This document shows positions 1-8,537 of a stretch of DNA of 52,672 bases, piece after piece. Where the stretch lies: the NCBI GenBank assembly GCA_964463375.1, contig CAYXBQ010000017.1, positions 1-52,672 on the forward strand. The letters run 5' to 3'. Under the pieces are notes generated by a model, which saw nothing but the letters and a program-made list of their open reading frames with translations, was not told where the DNA came from and searched no databases. The translations under genes and the position numbers were made by a program. This DNA comes from UMGS1696 sp964463375 (GTDB lineage Bacteria; Bacillota; Clostridia; Oscillospirales; CAG-272). The first letter of the stretch is position 1. Each line of letters begins with the position of its first letter.

Positions 1-1
1 C

Positions 2-163
2 AGGCACATGGAACGCACCGCAGAACTGATTGCTTCCCTGAAAGGAAGGCAGACAGTGCTGATCGTGACCCATGACCCAGAGTTGATAGGACGGTGTTGT
101 GATGATCAGATATATCTTCGTGACGGACAGATCGTTTCGCACAAGACATTGCAACGATCGTAA
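2..163 (+). CDS. ABC transporter ATP-binding protein, C-terminal fragment
   Basis: Only the last 53 codons lie in the window; the gene begins to the left. The visible part reads LIVTHDPELIGRCCDDQIYLRDGQI-like sequence in two overlapping pieces: the switch histidine (H-loop, VTHD) followed by the conserved end of an ABC nucleotide-binding domain (D-x-I-x-x-L-x-D-G-x-I). This spacing fits an importer-type ATPase, and the style is close to the ECF (CbiO/EcfA) ATPases, but the fragment is too short to decide the substrate. The frame closes with TAA at 161-163. It is followed by about 500 bases without a convincing gene. Confidence 0.75.
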   Translation, partial: RHMERTAELIASLKGRQTVLIVTHDPELIGRCCDDQIYLRDGQIVSHKTLQRS

Positions 164-665
164 GTTAGAACAATTATCTAAAAGATAGTACAGCTTTGAT
201 GTATATAACTACAAAACCGCCTTTACTTGTTGCAATGGTGACCTAAGAATACTATCTACTGCCTTACAAGTGCCCGGGATCCCTTGCGTTTTCGGGCAAT
301 AGCTTCCTATGTTCACCTTCCCCCTGTCGATTGATTATATAAAGTCGATTGATTATATAAACTTGAGTGCATTTTATAAAAAAATTATAATAACATATTG
401 CAATTACGGATGGATTGTGATACAATTACGGAGGTACTCTGCTGTGATGCATTGGTTCGCTCTATAGTTATACATATATTATCGTTCGTGCAGTATATAT
501 GGGTCGAGGATGTATTTGATACTACAGAAATCATGGCCGAAAAATAGAATTTCATAAAGGATCCCATGCATTTTTGGCACGTACACATGGCACGACCTTG
601 TTCAGTTTCCGTTTTATACGGTTATTGATATATCATTTTTATTTTTTCCAGGAAGGACAAAAGAC
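164..665. other. AT-rich intergenic region without a convincing gene
   Basis: About 500 bases between the ABC ATPase fragment and the surface-protein gene. It holds an 18-bp perfect tandem duplication (326-361) and two copies of a short ACAATTACGGA-like sequence near 400-435. A leftward reading frame of 67 codons at 385-588 has no ribosome binding site and no protein-like composition, and I do not call it. I see no clear consensus promoter; the strongest upstream element for the next gene is a Shine-Dalgarno AGGAAGG at about 651. Confidence 0.6.
326..361. repeat. 18-bp perfect tandem direct repeat (2 copies)
   Basis: The unit GTCGATTGATTATATAAA occurs at 326-343 and again at 344-361 with no base between the copies. 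It is AT-rich and contains TATATAA, so it could supply two equivalent protein-binding sites or be a replication-slippage duplication. Nothing in the sequence decides between these. Confidence 0.9.
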
Positions 666-3600
666 ATGAAACGCTTCACAAAAGCACTCAGTATGCTTCT
701 GATGATACTCATGGTGGTGAGCTTATTGCCGCTTTCCAGTATTGCCGAAGACATACAGACCATGCATACGGTTGTGTTCAAGCTGAACTACAACGGTGCG
801 CACAAGATCCCTTCGCAAAAGGTGGCGGACGGCGAATGCGCTGTACAGCCGGAGGACGTTACCCGGGAAGGATGGATCTTCAAATACTGGTATGTGAAGA
901 CCGGTGACGGGATCCAAAAATTCGATCTGACGCAGCCGATCACAGAGGATGTGACTCTGTATGCACGCTGGGATGAGGATCTCACATATTGGGGACCCAT
1001 CTGGAGTAGGAATATCCTTGGTGCGACTGCTGACAATAACAGTAACGACCAGCCAGACGCAGATGAAATTCCTGGAGAGATCACGCGTGGGCAGTGGATC
1101 AAGATGTTGGTTGCACAGTATGGGTATCCATATGATGTAACCGGTGCATTGGAAACATTTGCAGATGTCGAAAACAGTGCATACCGTTCTGCCATTGAAA
1201 CGGCTGTTGTTAACGGTATTCTGACTCCTGCTCCCCAGGAAAACTTTGATCCGGATCGTATCGCTACCAGAGAATTTGCCGCTGAAACGGCTGTAAAAAG
1301 CATGGGATATTCTCCCGAAGGAACGATCGAGTGCGATGATGTCGATGAGATCGAAGATCCTGCTGCTGCAAATCAGGCGATTGCATCCGGTCTGCTGACG
1401 CTGGAGAATAACAAGTTCTATCCGAAACGTGCGCTGCGGAAAGCGGAAGCGGAAAATATTCTGGCTGCTGCGGAAAAAGAGTTCAATACGGTAGATGCGG
1501 ATACAAACACACTGCCCGGCTTTGTTTTCCTGGACGGTGTAGTCCATAAAGATGAAGACGCTGCATGGGAAACGGATGGAGAGGAAATGATCGTTCCCGC
1601 CGGTGAAGACATTCCTGCAGTGGGGCAGATCATTACTTTCGGCACGAAGAAGGCGATCCGTGTGGAATCCGTGAAGACCGATGGCGGCGAAACCAGGATC
1701 ACATATTCCACGCCTACATTGCCCGAGTTTTTGGACCGTATCGATACTGCCGGTGAAGCAGTGATGGATTTTTCCAACTTTGTTCCCGCAGAGGGCGTAA
1801 CGGTCACCTACAATTCCGCTTCTCAGGTACAGCCTCTCGGCTTTATGGACGATTGGTTTGATGTCCCCAGCAATGAGATCGATGTGAATGGTGAAGTGGA
1901 ATTGAGCGGTGAGATCGATCTTGGTGATAACTGGGAGATCGGGTATGCGCTGACGGTTTCTATCCCGACGGTCGCGTACAAGTTCGATATTGACTTTGAC
2001 TTCAATCCCTTCAGCAAAGAACCCCTTGCAAATGTTAAGAATGCTTACATCAAATTCCAGGAGGATATCGATGTTCACGTGGATTTTGGACGTGGTATCG
2101 ATACCGGTGACGATGAATTTGATGACAGCGTATTTGATGATATTATCGATAAAGAAATTCCGATCGGTTCCATTCCGTTGGTCGGTGTCGATGGGCTTTG
2201 CGTGGAAGTAGAGGTCGATTTGATTTTTACCGCATCCGGTAAGGTCGTTGTGGACTACAATGTGCACGGTACTGTAGGATGCCAGGTGCTGAATAATAAG
2301 CTGAAGAACATTTCTGCACTTTCTTCCTCTCTGTCTGTTGGTCTGGAAGCAGAGTTCTCTGCCGGACCTAAGATCGGTCTGGAAGCAGAGGTCTTTGGCA
2401 AAGACATTCTGGAGTTCTCGATCGAAGCAGGGGCAAATGCCGGCGGTTCTGTACATCTCCGGTATTTCGATCCAGACCCGATCTGCGATATGGTTTGCAT
2501 GGATGCCACTGCGTATGCCTATGCCCATATCAATGCTCTGGAAGAATGCTTGATCGACGACTGGCTGGACATTGGCATGAAATTTACCATCTGGGATGAT
2601 GACAATAGTCCGTTTAAGATCAGCGGGCATTGGGAAGATATGATCAAAGTGCCGGAGTGTACATACAACGAAAAGGGAACGATCAAGGGAACGGTAGCCA
2701 ATGCCGACGATCGCACCCAGTACATCTCTAACGCAAAAATCAACATTCTTAAGCATGAAACATTCGATGAAGAAACCACAGTGTATTCCAATGGAAACGG
2801 TGAGTACACAGCAACGGTTCCGGCAAACTCCTATCTTGTGAAAATTTCCGCTGATGGATATATTCCGTTTGAAAGTCTGGAAACGGTCGCTCCCAACGAC
2901 ACGGTGTATCTGGAGACCTATTTGATGGTGGAAGGCGACGAAGACAGCGGTGAAACAAGTACGATCGGCGGACAGATCGCCAATTCGGTTACAGGCATCG
3001 GTATCCCCGGTGTGAAACTGACGATCCGAAAGGGTTGGAACAAAACGAGTGGCGACACCGTTGCAACGGCGTCTACAAATAGTGCCGGTACCTACAGTGC
3101 AACGCTTCCGCTGGGTAACTTTACGATCCTCATGGAATGCGACGGATACGTTACAGGTCACTTCAATGTGGCGGTGACCAAAAATGGCAACAACAATTGT
3201 CATGCTGTTATGACACCGGATGGCAGCGACTCCGTTGCGTTAGGCGATATGCGTATCATTTTGACCTGGGGCACAACGCCGTATGACCTGGATTCCCATT
3301 TGTGGGGACCCACGGTGGACGGAGAGAGTATGTATCATATCTACTATAATAGTATGTCCTATATCAACAATGGAAATAAACAGGCATACCTGGATGTGGA
3401 TGACAGAGTCTCCTATGGTCCTGAAACCACGACCATTTACGACATGACGCCGAATGGTGTGTATAGCTTCTATGTACATGATTACACCAACCGAAGCAGT
3501 ACTGCTTCGAATGCATTGGCAAATTCCGGTGCAAAGGTGCAGGTCTACATGGGAAATGCATTGATCGCCACATATAATATCCCGACATCCAGAGTCGGTA

Positions 3601-3701
3601 CGGTATGGCATGTGTTTGATTTCGATGCGACCACGGGAAAGATCAGTGGGGTCAATACCTTCACATCGACAGAGGATCCCGGCATCGTTGGCAAACCGTA
3701 A
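666..3701 (+). CDS. large secreted surface protein with InlB repeat, SLH-like region and carboxypeptidase-regulatory-like domains
   Basis: A 1011-aa exported protein. Residues 1-27 form a Sec signal peptide (basic KRF start, hydrophobic core, cleavage near SIAE). Residues about 35-103 are a Listeria-Bacteroides (InlB B) repeat ending in VTLYARW. Residues about 130-270 resemble SLH modules (TRGQWIKML..., FADVENSAYRSAIETAVVNGIL, TREFAAETAVKSMGY), which in this phylum bind secondary cell-wall polymer. A β-rich region of about 300-665 is unrecognised. Residues about 670-750 and 764-845 are two carboxypeptidase-regulatory-like (prealbumin-like) domains, and about 859-1000 has the LTWGTTPYDLDSHL pattern of YfaP/DUF2135-like domains. 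There is no LPXTG tail, so anchoring would be through SLH. Start chosen for the signal peptide and AGGAAGG 9 bases upstream. Domain calls are by eye; the role (adhesion or cell-envelope scaffold) is inference. The gene is visibly more AT-rich than the genes after 4.7 kb. Confidence 0.85.
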   Translation: MKRFTKALSMLLMILMVVSLLPLSSIAEDIQTMHTVVFKLNYNGAHKIPSQKVADGECAVQPEDVTREGWIFKYWYVKTGDGIQKFDLTQPITEDVTLYARWDEDLTYWGPIWSRNILGATADNNSNDQPDADEIPGEITRGQWIKMLVAQYGYPYDVTGALETFADVENSAYRSAIETAVVNGILTPAPQENFDPDRIATREFAAETAVKSMGYSPEGTIECDDVDEIEDPAAANQAIASGLLTLENNKFYPKRALRKAEAENILAAAEKEFNTVDADTNTLPGFVFLDGVVHKDEDAAWETDGEEMIVPAGEDIPAVGQIITFGTKKAIRVESVKTDGGETRITYSTPTLPEFLDRIDTAGEAVMDFSNFVPAEGVTVTYNSASQVQPLGFMDDWFDVPSNEIDVNGEVELSGEIDLGDNWEIGYALTVSIPTVAYKFDIDFDFNPFSKEPLANVKNAYIKFQEDIDVHVDFGRGIDTGDDEFDDSVFDDIIDKEIPIGSIPLVGVDGLCVEVEVDLIFTASGKVVVDYNVHGTVGCQVLNNKLKNISALSSSLSVGLEAEFSAGPKIGLEAEVFGKDILEFSIEAGANAGGSVHLRYFDPDPICDMVCMDATAYAYAHINALEECLIDDWLDIGMKFTIWDDDNSPFKISGHWEDMIKVPECTYNEKGTIKGTVANADDRTQYISNAKINILKHETFDEETTVYSNGNGEYTATVPANSYLVKISADGYIPFESLETVAPNDTVYLETYLMVEGDEDSGETSTIGGQIANSVTGIGIPGVKLTIRKGWNKTSGDTVATASTNSAGTYSATLPLGNFTILMECDGYVTGHFNVAVTKNGNNNCHAVMTPDGSDSVALGDMRIILTWGTTPYDLDSHLWGPTVDGESMYHIYYNSMSYINNGNKQAYLDVDDRVSYGPETTTIYDMTPNGVYSFYVHDYTNRSSTASNALANSGAKVQVYMGNALIATYNIPTSRVGTVWHVFDFDATTGKISGVNTFTSTEDPGIVGKP

Positions 3702-3715
3702 GCAACTGTCGGGTC

Positions 3716-3838
3716 GGATGCAGATGGCATAGAAGTACCTTTCTCGGACAAAGAAAAATGTAGGCTATCCCGTAGTCAAAAGGTAGCATATGATTCGGCT
3801 CTATGGACTTTTTTAGCCATAGGGCCGAATCTGCATCC
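3716..3838. repeat. nested inverted repeats after the surface-protein gene
   Basis: An outer pair, GGATGCAGAT at 3716-3725 and ATCTGCATCC at 3829-3838, brackets an inner hairpin with arms at 3792-3806 and 3817-3831 (GATTCGGCTCTATGG against CCATAGGGCCGAATC). The inner loop contains six T residues, but no T-tract follows the stem, so it is not a standard intrinsic terminator. It may form a 3' RNA structure for the upstream gene or a leader for the small membrane protein. Confidence 0.55.
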
Positions 3839-3866
3839 ATAAGAAATTACGAAATAGGAGGAATAT

Positions 3867-4337
3867 ATGGAGAGACATCCGCATCAAAAGATCGAGGATA
3901 TGTCCGGCTATCGCTGGTGGATACGCAGAAAACGGAGTTGCTATTTTCAGGATCTTCTGACGATATTGTTCGTTTTGGCTGCTTTTGTTGCTGGCATGTA
4001 TTTGATCGGGTTTGATACATTTGAGACAAAAGAGATCATCTTCGTGGCGGTGCTCGTTCTGCTAATTTTCGCATTTGCGATGCGGCAGCTGCTACTGACC
4101 ATCAAAACCTTTACATGGCAGATCGATGCATATTGGTTTGGGACCATTACGGATATGCGACGAAATTTGAAATCGAATAAAAAACTGAAAAACTATCGGC
4201 TCACGGCAGATGTGCAGGGAAAGTCGATGGAGGGGATCTGTCTGACAAAGACATATTATAAAGCCGAAATAGGGCAGGAAATACTTCTGTTCACTATTGG
4301 TACGGACGTTGTATATTGCGTGCATCCGAGAATGTGA
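3867..4337 (+). CDS. small membrane protein of unknown function
   Basis: A 156-aa protein preceded by a clear ATAGGAGGAATAT ribosome binding site. Residues about 30-55 and 60-82 are two hydrophobic segments (LLTILFVLAAFVAGMYLIGF; IIFVAVLVLLIFAFAM), and the remaining 75 residues form a soluble, probably β-rich C-terminal domain (LTADVQGKSMEG..., EIGQEILLFTI). The predicted topology is two helices with both termini on the cytoplasmic side. I do not recognise the family. It follows the surface-protein gene after 165 bases and shares its AT-rich composition, so the two may belong to one acquired or fast-evolving segment. Confidence 0.7.
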   Translation: MERHPHQKIEDMSGYRWWIRRKRSCYFQDLLTILFVLAAFVAGMYLIGFDTFETKEIIFVAVLVLLIFAFAMRQLLLTIKTFTWQIDAYWFGTITDMRRNLKSNKKLKNYRLTADVQGKSMEGICLTKTYYKAEIGQEILLFTIGTDVVYCVHPRM

Positions 4338-4727
4338 TGATGCCCTTGCAGCGTGTTTCGATCCCGCATGTGCTGCTATCGGGAGACCGGTCGATCCGAT
4401 CCTGCCAACGATGCTCGCCACGGCCACGGAACCAATACAAGCGGATCTTTTCATAAAATTATAACAAAAATGCTGTACAATAACGACAAATTGTAACGCT
4501 ACTTTAATGTAATCTACAAAATTGTTTTTTTTCTGTATTTTGTTGACAATCGCTGCGTAATATGCTATAATATATTTGAATACCACTGCCGCAAAGTGGC
4601 TTTCTTTTAATGCTTACTCTTTGAGAAATGCCGTAGATTCTCTGCTTCGATCCGTTCGAAGTGGCGTTGGAAAATGGGCACTGCGTGGTACGTGGTAAAT
4701 ATTTTAAAATTTAATGGAGGAATAGCT
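4338..4727. other. non-coding region and opp leader
   Basis: 390 bases between the small membrane protein and the oppA-like gene. The left half has no recognisable element. The right half carries the consensus opp promoter (4543-4571) and an approximately 150-base untranslated leader with a small hairpin, CCACT...AGTGG, at 4583-4599. An in-frame ATG at 4674 lies in this leader but has no ribosome binding site. Confidence 0.6.
4543..4571 (+). promoter_or_regulatory. consensus sigma-A promoter of the opp operon
   Basis: TTGACA (4543-4548), a 17-bp spacer, and TATAAT (4566-4571). Both hexamers are perfect consensus, with TGC just before the -10 (extended -10). The start point would be near 4578, giving a leader of about 150 bases. 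Confidence 0.9.
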
Positions 4728-7310
4728 ATGAACAATAAGCTAAAATCCACACTTGCGTTGTTCCTGTGCTTGTTGATGGCGGCCGGTTCTCTGGCAGGCT
4801 GTAAGGGCGGTAGTGTTCTGGACGGCGAAAACCCCTACAAGCAGGCTACATACAACACCACAACAGATGTAATGCCCAGCAACTGGAACGAGTTCACCTA
4901 CCAGGATAACAACGACACCCAGATCATGGACTACATCACTTCTCAATTCTTCTCCTACGACTACAAGTTTGAGAACGATGAAAAGTACAACAAGGACGGT
5001 ACGATCAATAAGGAAGCGATCGTTCCCGGTGCGTACACCACCAACTACTCCGCTGCCACCAAGTTAGAGGATGTTACCGCTACGGTGGACGCAAAGTGGG
5101 GCTACACCGATGCACAGAAGGAAGAAGGCGGCTATGCCTGGAAGATCACCCTTCGTGACGACCTGAAATGGGATGACGGCACACCCATTACGGCAGCGGA
5201 CTTCGAATACTCCATGCAGCAGCTTCTGGACCCTGCATTCATGAACTTCCGTGCCAACACCTACTATGACACGCTGCAGATCAAGGGCTCCCGGAACTAC
5301 TTCTTCCAGAACCAGGAAGGTACCTACGAGACCGTGGAAAGCCAGGGCTACGCCTCCAACCAGGCTGCACTGGACGCCGGTCAGGTATTCTACATCAATG
5401 CATATGATTTCTACGGCGCAGAAGGCTACGTAGATGCAAACGGCAACGCCTGCCCCCAGTGGGTCGCTATGAACGACGAGACCGTTTGGGATACCGCCAA
5501 CGCATGGTCCACCGGTACCGCCGAGGACGCTTTCTCCGGTAAGGATCTGTGGGATGCTTACTTCACCCCCGAAACCGGTGCCTACGCTGCCTACGTGGAG
5601 ATCGGCGGCGGCTACGAATCCTGGATCGGCCTGTATGTGGAAAACACCGTGACCGACATGAACTGGGAAGACGTTGGTGTCTATGCCATCGAAGATGAAA
5701 ACGCCATCGTTGTCTGCCTGGAAAAGACCTACTCCTTCCTGACCGAGGACGGCGGCCTGTCCGTTTGGGCTCCTTACTATATGTCCGGTCTGCCGCTGGT
5801 ACATAAGGAAAAGTACGAAGCTGCCAAGATCGCTCCCACAGGCGGCGCGACTCTGTGGACCTCTAAGTACAACTCCTCTCTGGAAACCTGCGCAAGCTGG
5901 GGTCCCTACAAGCTGGCTGAGTTTGAGGCCGGTTCTCACTACAAGCTGGTGAAGAACGAAAACTGGTTCGGCTGGAACATGGAAGATTATGCCAACCAGT
6001 ACAACATCGATGCGATCTACTGCCGGAAGGTAGAAGAATTCGCCACCAAGTGGATGGGCTTCCTGAGCGGTGAATACGACGATGCTTCTCTGCAGACCGA
6101 AAACGTTGCAGATTACGCAGACTCTAAGTACGTATACTACTCTACCACCTCCACCGGTACCTTTGGTATGCAGCTCTTCAGCGACCTGGATGTTCTGAAG
6201 AACAGCGACAACAACAACGGGATCCTGGCGATCCAGGAATTCAGACACGCCCTGAACCTGGGTCTGAACAGAAGCGACATCGTTGCCAAGATCTGGCCCG
6301 GCTCCACGGTTCCTTGCTTCGGTCTGTTGAACGTAGCATACTACTACGACATCGAAAATGCGCCTACCCTGGCAGACGGTGGTCAGTATCGGAACACCAC
6401 CCTGGCAAAAGAGGGTATCCTCCGTGCCTACGGCTTCACCGAAACGAACGGCAAGTGGTCCTCCGGCGAGCTGAAGGATCTCGACCTCGACGAAGCCTAT
6501 GACGCACTGACCGGTTACAACCCCACGGAAGCCAAGAATGAAATGAACAAGGCCATCGAGATCCTGACTGCCAACGCAGAGGAATATGGCTACGACCCCT
6601 CTAAGAACATCACCCTGGTTTACGGTTCCTCTGTGGACAACGACAAGCAGAGATTCCGTGCCGACTACCTCCAGGAAGTGCTCGACGGTCTGACCGAAGG
6701 CACGGCTCTGGAAGACAAGATCGATGTAAAGTTTGACGCATCTGCCGGCTCTGAATGGGCCAATGCGTTCCGTTCCGGCGCTACCCAGATCGGTTTCGGT
6801 TATGGTTTCTCCGGTAACGCCTTCAACCCCTTTGACATCGTGGGCGCATTCGTAGACCCCGATAACGACCTGAACTATCATATGTACTGGGATACCGCTG
6901 CCCTCGACATGACCCTGAAGATGCCCGAAGGCGATTACGAGGGTGCCGGTGAAGAGATCACCATGAGCGTACAGAACTGGTACTTCTGCCTCAACGGTCG
7001 TGCAGCCACCGAAAACCAGCCCAAGACCTACAACTGGGATGCTGGTTATGCACCTGCGGAAGCAAGACTGACCATCCTGTCTGCACTGGAAGAGCTCACC
7101 ATCAAGGAAAGCCGTTCTGTCATGCTGATCGCAGATAGTGGCGGATCCTTCCTGGGTGCTAAGTTCTCCTACATCTCCGATGAGGAACACACCTTCATGG
7201 GCTTCGGTGGCTTACGGTACATCGAAGTCAACTACACCGATGAAGAATGGACTGCTTACGTCGCTGCCAACAACAACGACCTCACGGCTGAATACAAGAA
7301 GTCCGAATAA
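4728..7310 (+). CDS. oppA: oligopeptide-type ABC transporter substrate-binding lipoprotein (SBP_bac_5 family), enlarged
   Basis: An 860-aa extracytoplasmic binding protein for the importer encoded downstream. Residues 1-25 are a lipoprotein signal ending in LAGC (Cys25 lipidated). WKITLRDDLKWDDGTPITAADF is the hallmark of the family-5 (peptide/nickel) binding fold. OppA-type proteins are usually about 540 aa; here about 130 extra residues (roughly 189-320) separate the YDTLQIKGSRNYFF segment from YAIEDENAIVV, and the C-terminal lobe is also longer. I chose the ATG at 4728 over 4674 because GGAGGAATAGCT precedes it and the signal peptide begins there. Codon use is strongly biased, as expected for a highly expressed gene. 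Peptides are the likely ligand by family; the actual ligand is unknown. Confidence 0.9.
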   Translation: MNNKLKSTLALFLCLLMAAGSLAGCKGGSVLDGENPYKQATYNTTTDVMPSNWNEFTYQDNNDTQIMDYITSQFFSYDYKFENDEKYNKDGTINKEAIVPGAYTTNYSAATKLEDVTATVDAKWGYTDAQKEEGGYAWKITLRDDLKWDDGTPITAADFEYSMQQLLDPAFMNFRANTYYDTLQIKGSRNYFFQNQEGTYETVESQGYASNQAALDAGQVFYINAYDFYGAEGYVDANGNACPQWVAMNDETVWDTANAWSTGTAEDAFSGKDLWDAYFTPETGAYAAYVEIGGGYESWIGLYVENTVTDMNWEDVGVYAIEDENAIVVCLEKTYSFLTEDGGLSVWAPYYMSGLPLVHKEKYEAAKIAPTGGATLWTSKYNSSLETCASWGPYKLAEFEAGSHYKLVKNENWFGWNMEDYANQYNIDAIYCRKVEEFATKWMGFLSGEYDDASLQTENVADYADSKYVYYSTTSTGTFGMQLFSDLDVLKNSDNNNGILAIQEFRHALNLGLNRSDIVAKIWPGSTVPCFGLLNVAYYYDIENAPTLADGGQYRNTTLAKEGILRAYGFTETNGKWSSGELKDLDLDEAYDALTGYNPTEAKNEMNKAIEILTANAEEYGYDPSKNITLVYGSSVDNDKQRFRADYLQEVLDGLTEGTALEDKIDVKFDASAGSEWANAFRSGATQIGFGYGFSGNAFNPFDIVGAFVDPDNDLNYHMYWDTAALDMTLKMPEGDYEGAGEEITMSVQNWYFCLNGRAATENQPKTYNWDAGYAPAEARLTILSALEELTIKESRSVMLIADSGGSFLGAKFSYISDEEHTFMGFGGLRYIEVNYTDEEWTAYVAANNNDLTAEYKKSE

Positions 7311-7329
7311 TCATCCAACTGTTTTCAAG

Positions 7330-7397
7330 TTGTAATGCACGAACAAGCGGCGGTGGGCCAATTCGCCTATCGCCGTTTGCTGCATTACAATCGTTTT
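7330..7397 (+). terminator. partial terminator between the binding-protein and permease genes
   Basis: A long stem, TTGTAATGCA (7330-7339) pairing with TGCATTACAA (7381-7390), with an inner GCGGCG/CGCCGT helix, then TCGTTTTTTA. It ends oppA transcripts and probably lets a fraction of RNA polymerase continue into oppBCDF, which would give more binding protein than permease. Confidence 0.8.
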
Positions 7398-7527
7398 TTA
7401 TCCACGACAATAGCCTGTGAACGATCGCAGGTACACATATACCGTTTTCATGGGTGCTGCGGAAGGCAAAAGGGTGCTTTCTGTGGCAAACTTGGCTTGC
7501 AAAATCACAAGCAGAGGGGAAAAAACT

Positions 7528-8535
7528 ATGTACATGTTTAAATATGTGACGAAACGAATCGGTCTGATGCTGTTCACCTTTTTCATCATTGTCACGATGT
7601 GTTTCTTCCTTATTAAGCTGTTGCCGATTCCCACCAATGCTCTTCCCGGACAGGACCCCGAGATCATCATGCGAACGCTGGAGGGAAGAGGATGGATCAC
7701 CAATATCCGAGAGGGCGCAAACGGCGTTTGGGAATATGACCGTGTGCCCATTTTATTACAATACGGCAATTACATCAAGCGTATCATCACCGAGGGTGAC
7801 TTCGGTATCGTGACCACCTACGGCGAATACCTCAATATGAATATCTGGGATGTGTTCGTCTCCCATCTCCCGCCCACGATCCTCATCAATCTGTACTCCA
7901 CCTTGCTGGGCGTGCCGATCGGTCTGGCACTGGGCATTTTGGCAGCACTGAAAAAGAACAAATGGCAGGACCAGGTCATCAACGTGGTCATCATGCTGCT
8001 GATCTCCTTCCCGTCCATCGTGTTGGCGCTGCTGATCCAATACCTGTTCTGCTTTAAGCTGGGCTGGTTCCCGCTGACCATGTCCACAAGCAACGACTAT
8101 TTCAGCTGGCAGGTGTTCCGCTCCATGCTGCCCGCCGTGTTTGCACTGTCACTGGGCTCCATCGCAGGATACGCCAGATACACCCGTGCGGAGCTGTCCG
8201 AGGTGCTGACCAGCGAATTCATGCTGCTTGCCAGAACCAAGGGTCTGACCAAGCGGCAGACGATCTACCGCCACGCACTGCGCAACTCCATGGTCGTGAT
8301 CTTCCCGTCCATTCTGTCGGAGTTTGTGTCCGTGCTGTCCGGTTCTCTGATCATCGAGAAGATGTTCGCCATCAACGGCGTGGGCGGGCTGTACCTGAAC
8401 TCGATCACCTTCCAGGACTACGACTTCTTTATGCTGCTTTCCTGCTTCTATACGCTGGTCAGCCTGACCGCCGGCATCGTTATCGACATCAGCTACGGAT
8501 TCATTGATCCGAGAATCAGAATGGGGGCGAAATAA
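7528..8535 (+). CDS. oppB: oligopeptide ABC transporter permease (OppB type)
   Basis: A 335-aa inner-membrane permease of the BPD_transp_1 family. It begins with MYMFKYVTKRIGLMLFTFF, the usual first helix of OppB/DppB, followed by an extracytoplasmic stretch and five more membrane segments. The coupling (EAA) loop appears as YTRAELSEVLTSEFMLLARTKGLTKRQTIYRHALRNS. The start at 7528 is preferred because AGAGGGGAAAAAACT lies upstream and it matches the family N-terminus; the frame stays open further upstream to 7417. The gene lies 2 bases before the partner permease, so translation is likely coupled. Length is close to the normal family size, unlike the other four subunits. Confidence 0.93.
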   Translation: MYMFKYVTKRIGLMLFTFFIIVTMCFFLIKLLPIPTNALPGQDPEIIMRTLEGRGWITNIREGANGVWEYDRVPILLQYGNYIKRIITEGDFGIVTTYGEYLNMNIWDVFVSHLPPTILINLYSTLLGVPIGLALGILAALKKNKWQDQVINVVIMLLISFPSIVLALLIQYLFCFKLGWFPLTMSTSNDYFSWQVFRSMLPAVFALSLGSIAGYARYTRAELSEVLTSEFMLLARTKGLTKRQTIYRHALRNSMVVIFPSILSEFVSVLSGSLIIEKMFAINGVGGLYLNSITFQDYDFFMLLSCFYTLVSLTAGIVIDISYGFIDPRIRMGAK

Positions 8536-8537
8536 GT

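Noticed and set aside
326..361. CRISPR array
   Set aside because: Only two abutting copies without spacers; likewise for the repeats at 34816 and 48818.
385..588. 67-codon leftward ORF before the surface-protein gene
   Set aside because: No ribosome binding site and low-complexity Ser/Thr/Ile composition.
723..3203. 826-codon open frame opposite the surface-protein gene
   Set aside because: No ribosome binding site, Cys/His/Ile-rich shadow composition, and the plus strand has a clear signal peptide and recognisable domains.
4674..4727. Upstream ATG extending oppA by 18 residues
   Set aside because: No ribosome binding site; the lipoprotein signal and GGAGG support 4728.
5064..7190. 708-codon open frame opposite oppA
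   Set aside because: It mirrors the strong codon bias of oppA; no start signal and no protein-like motifs.
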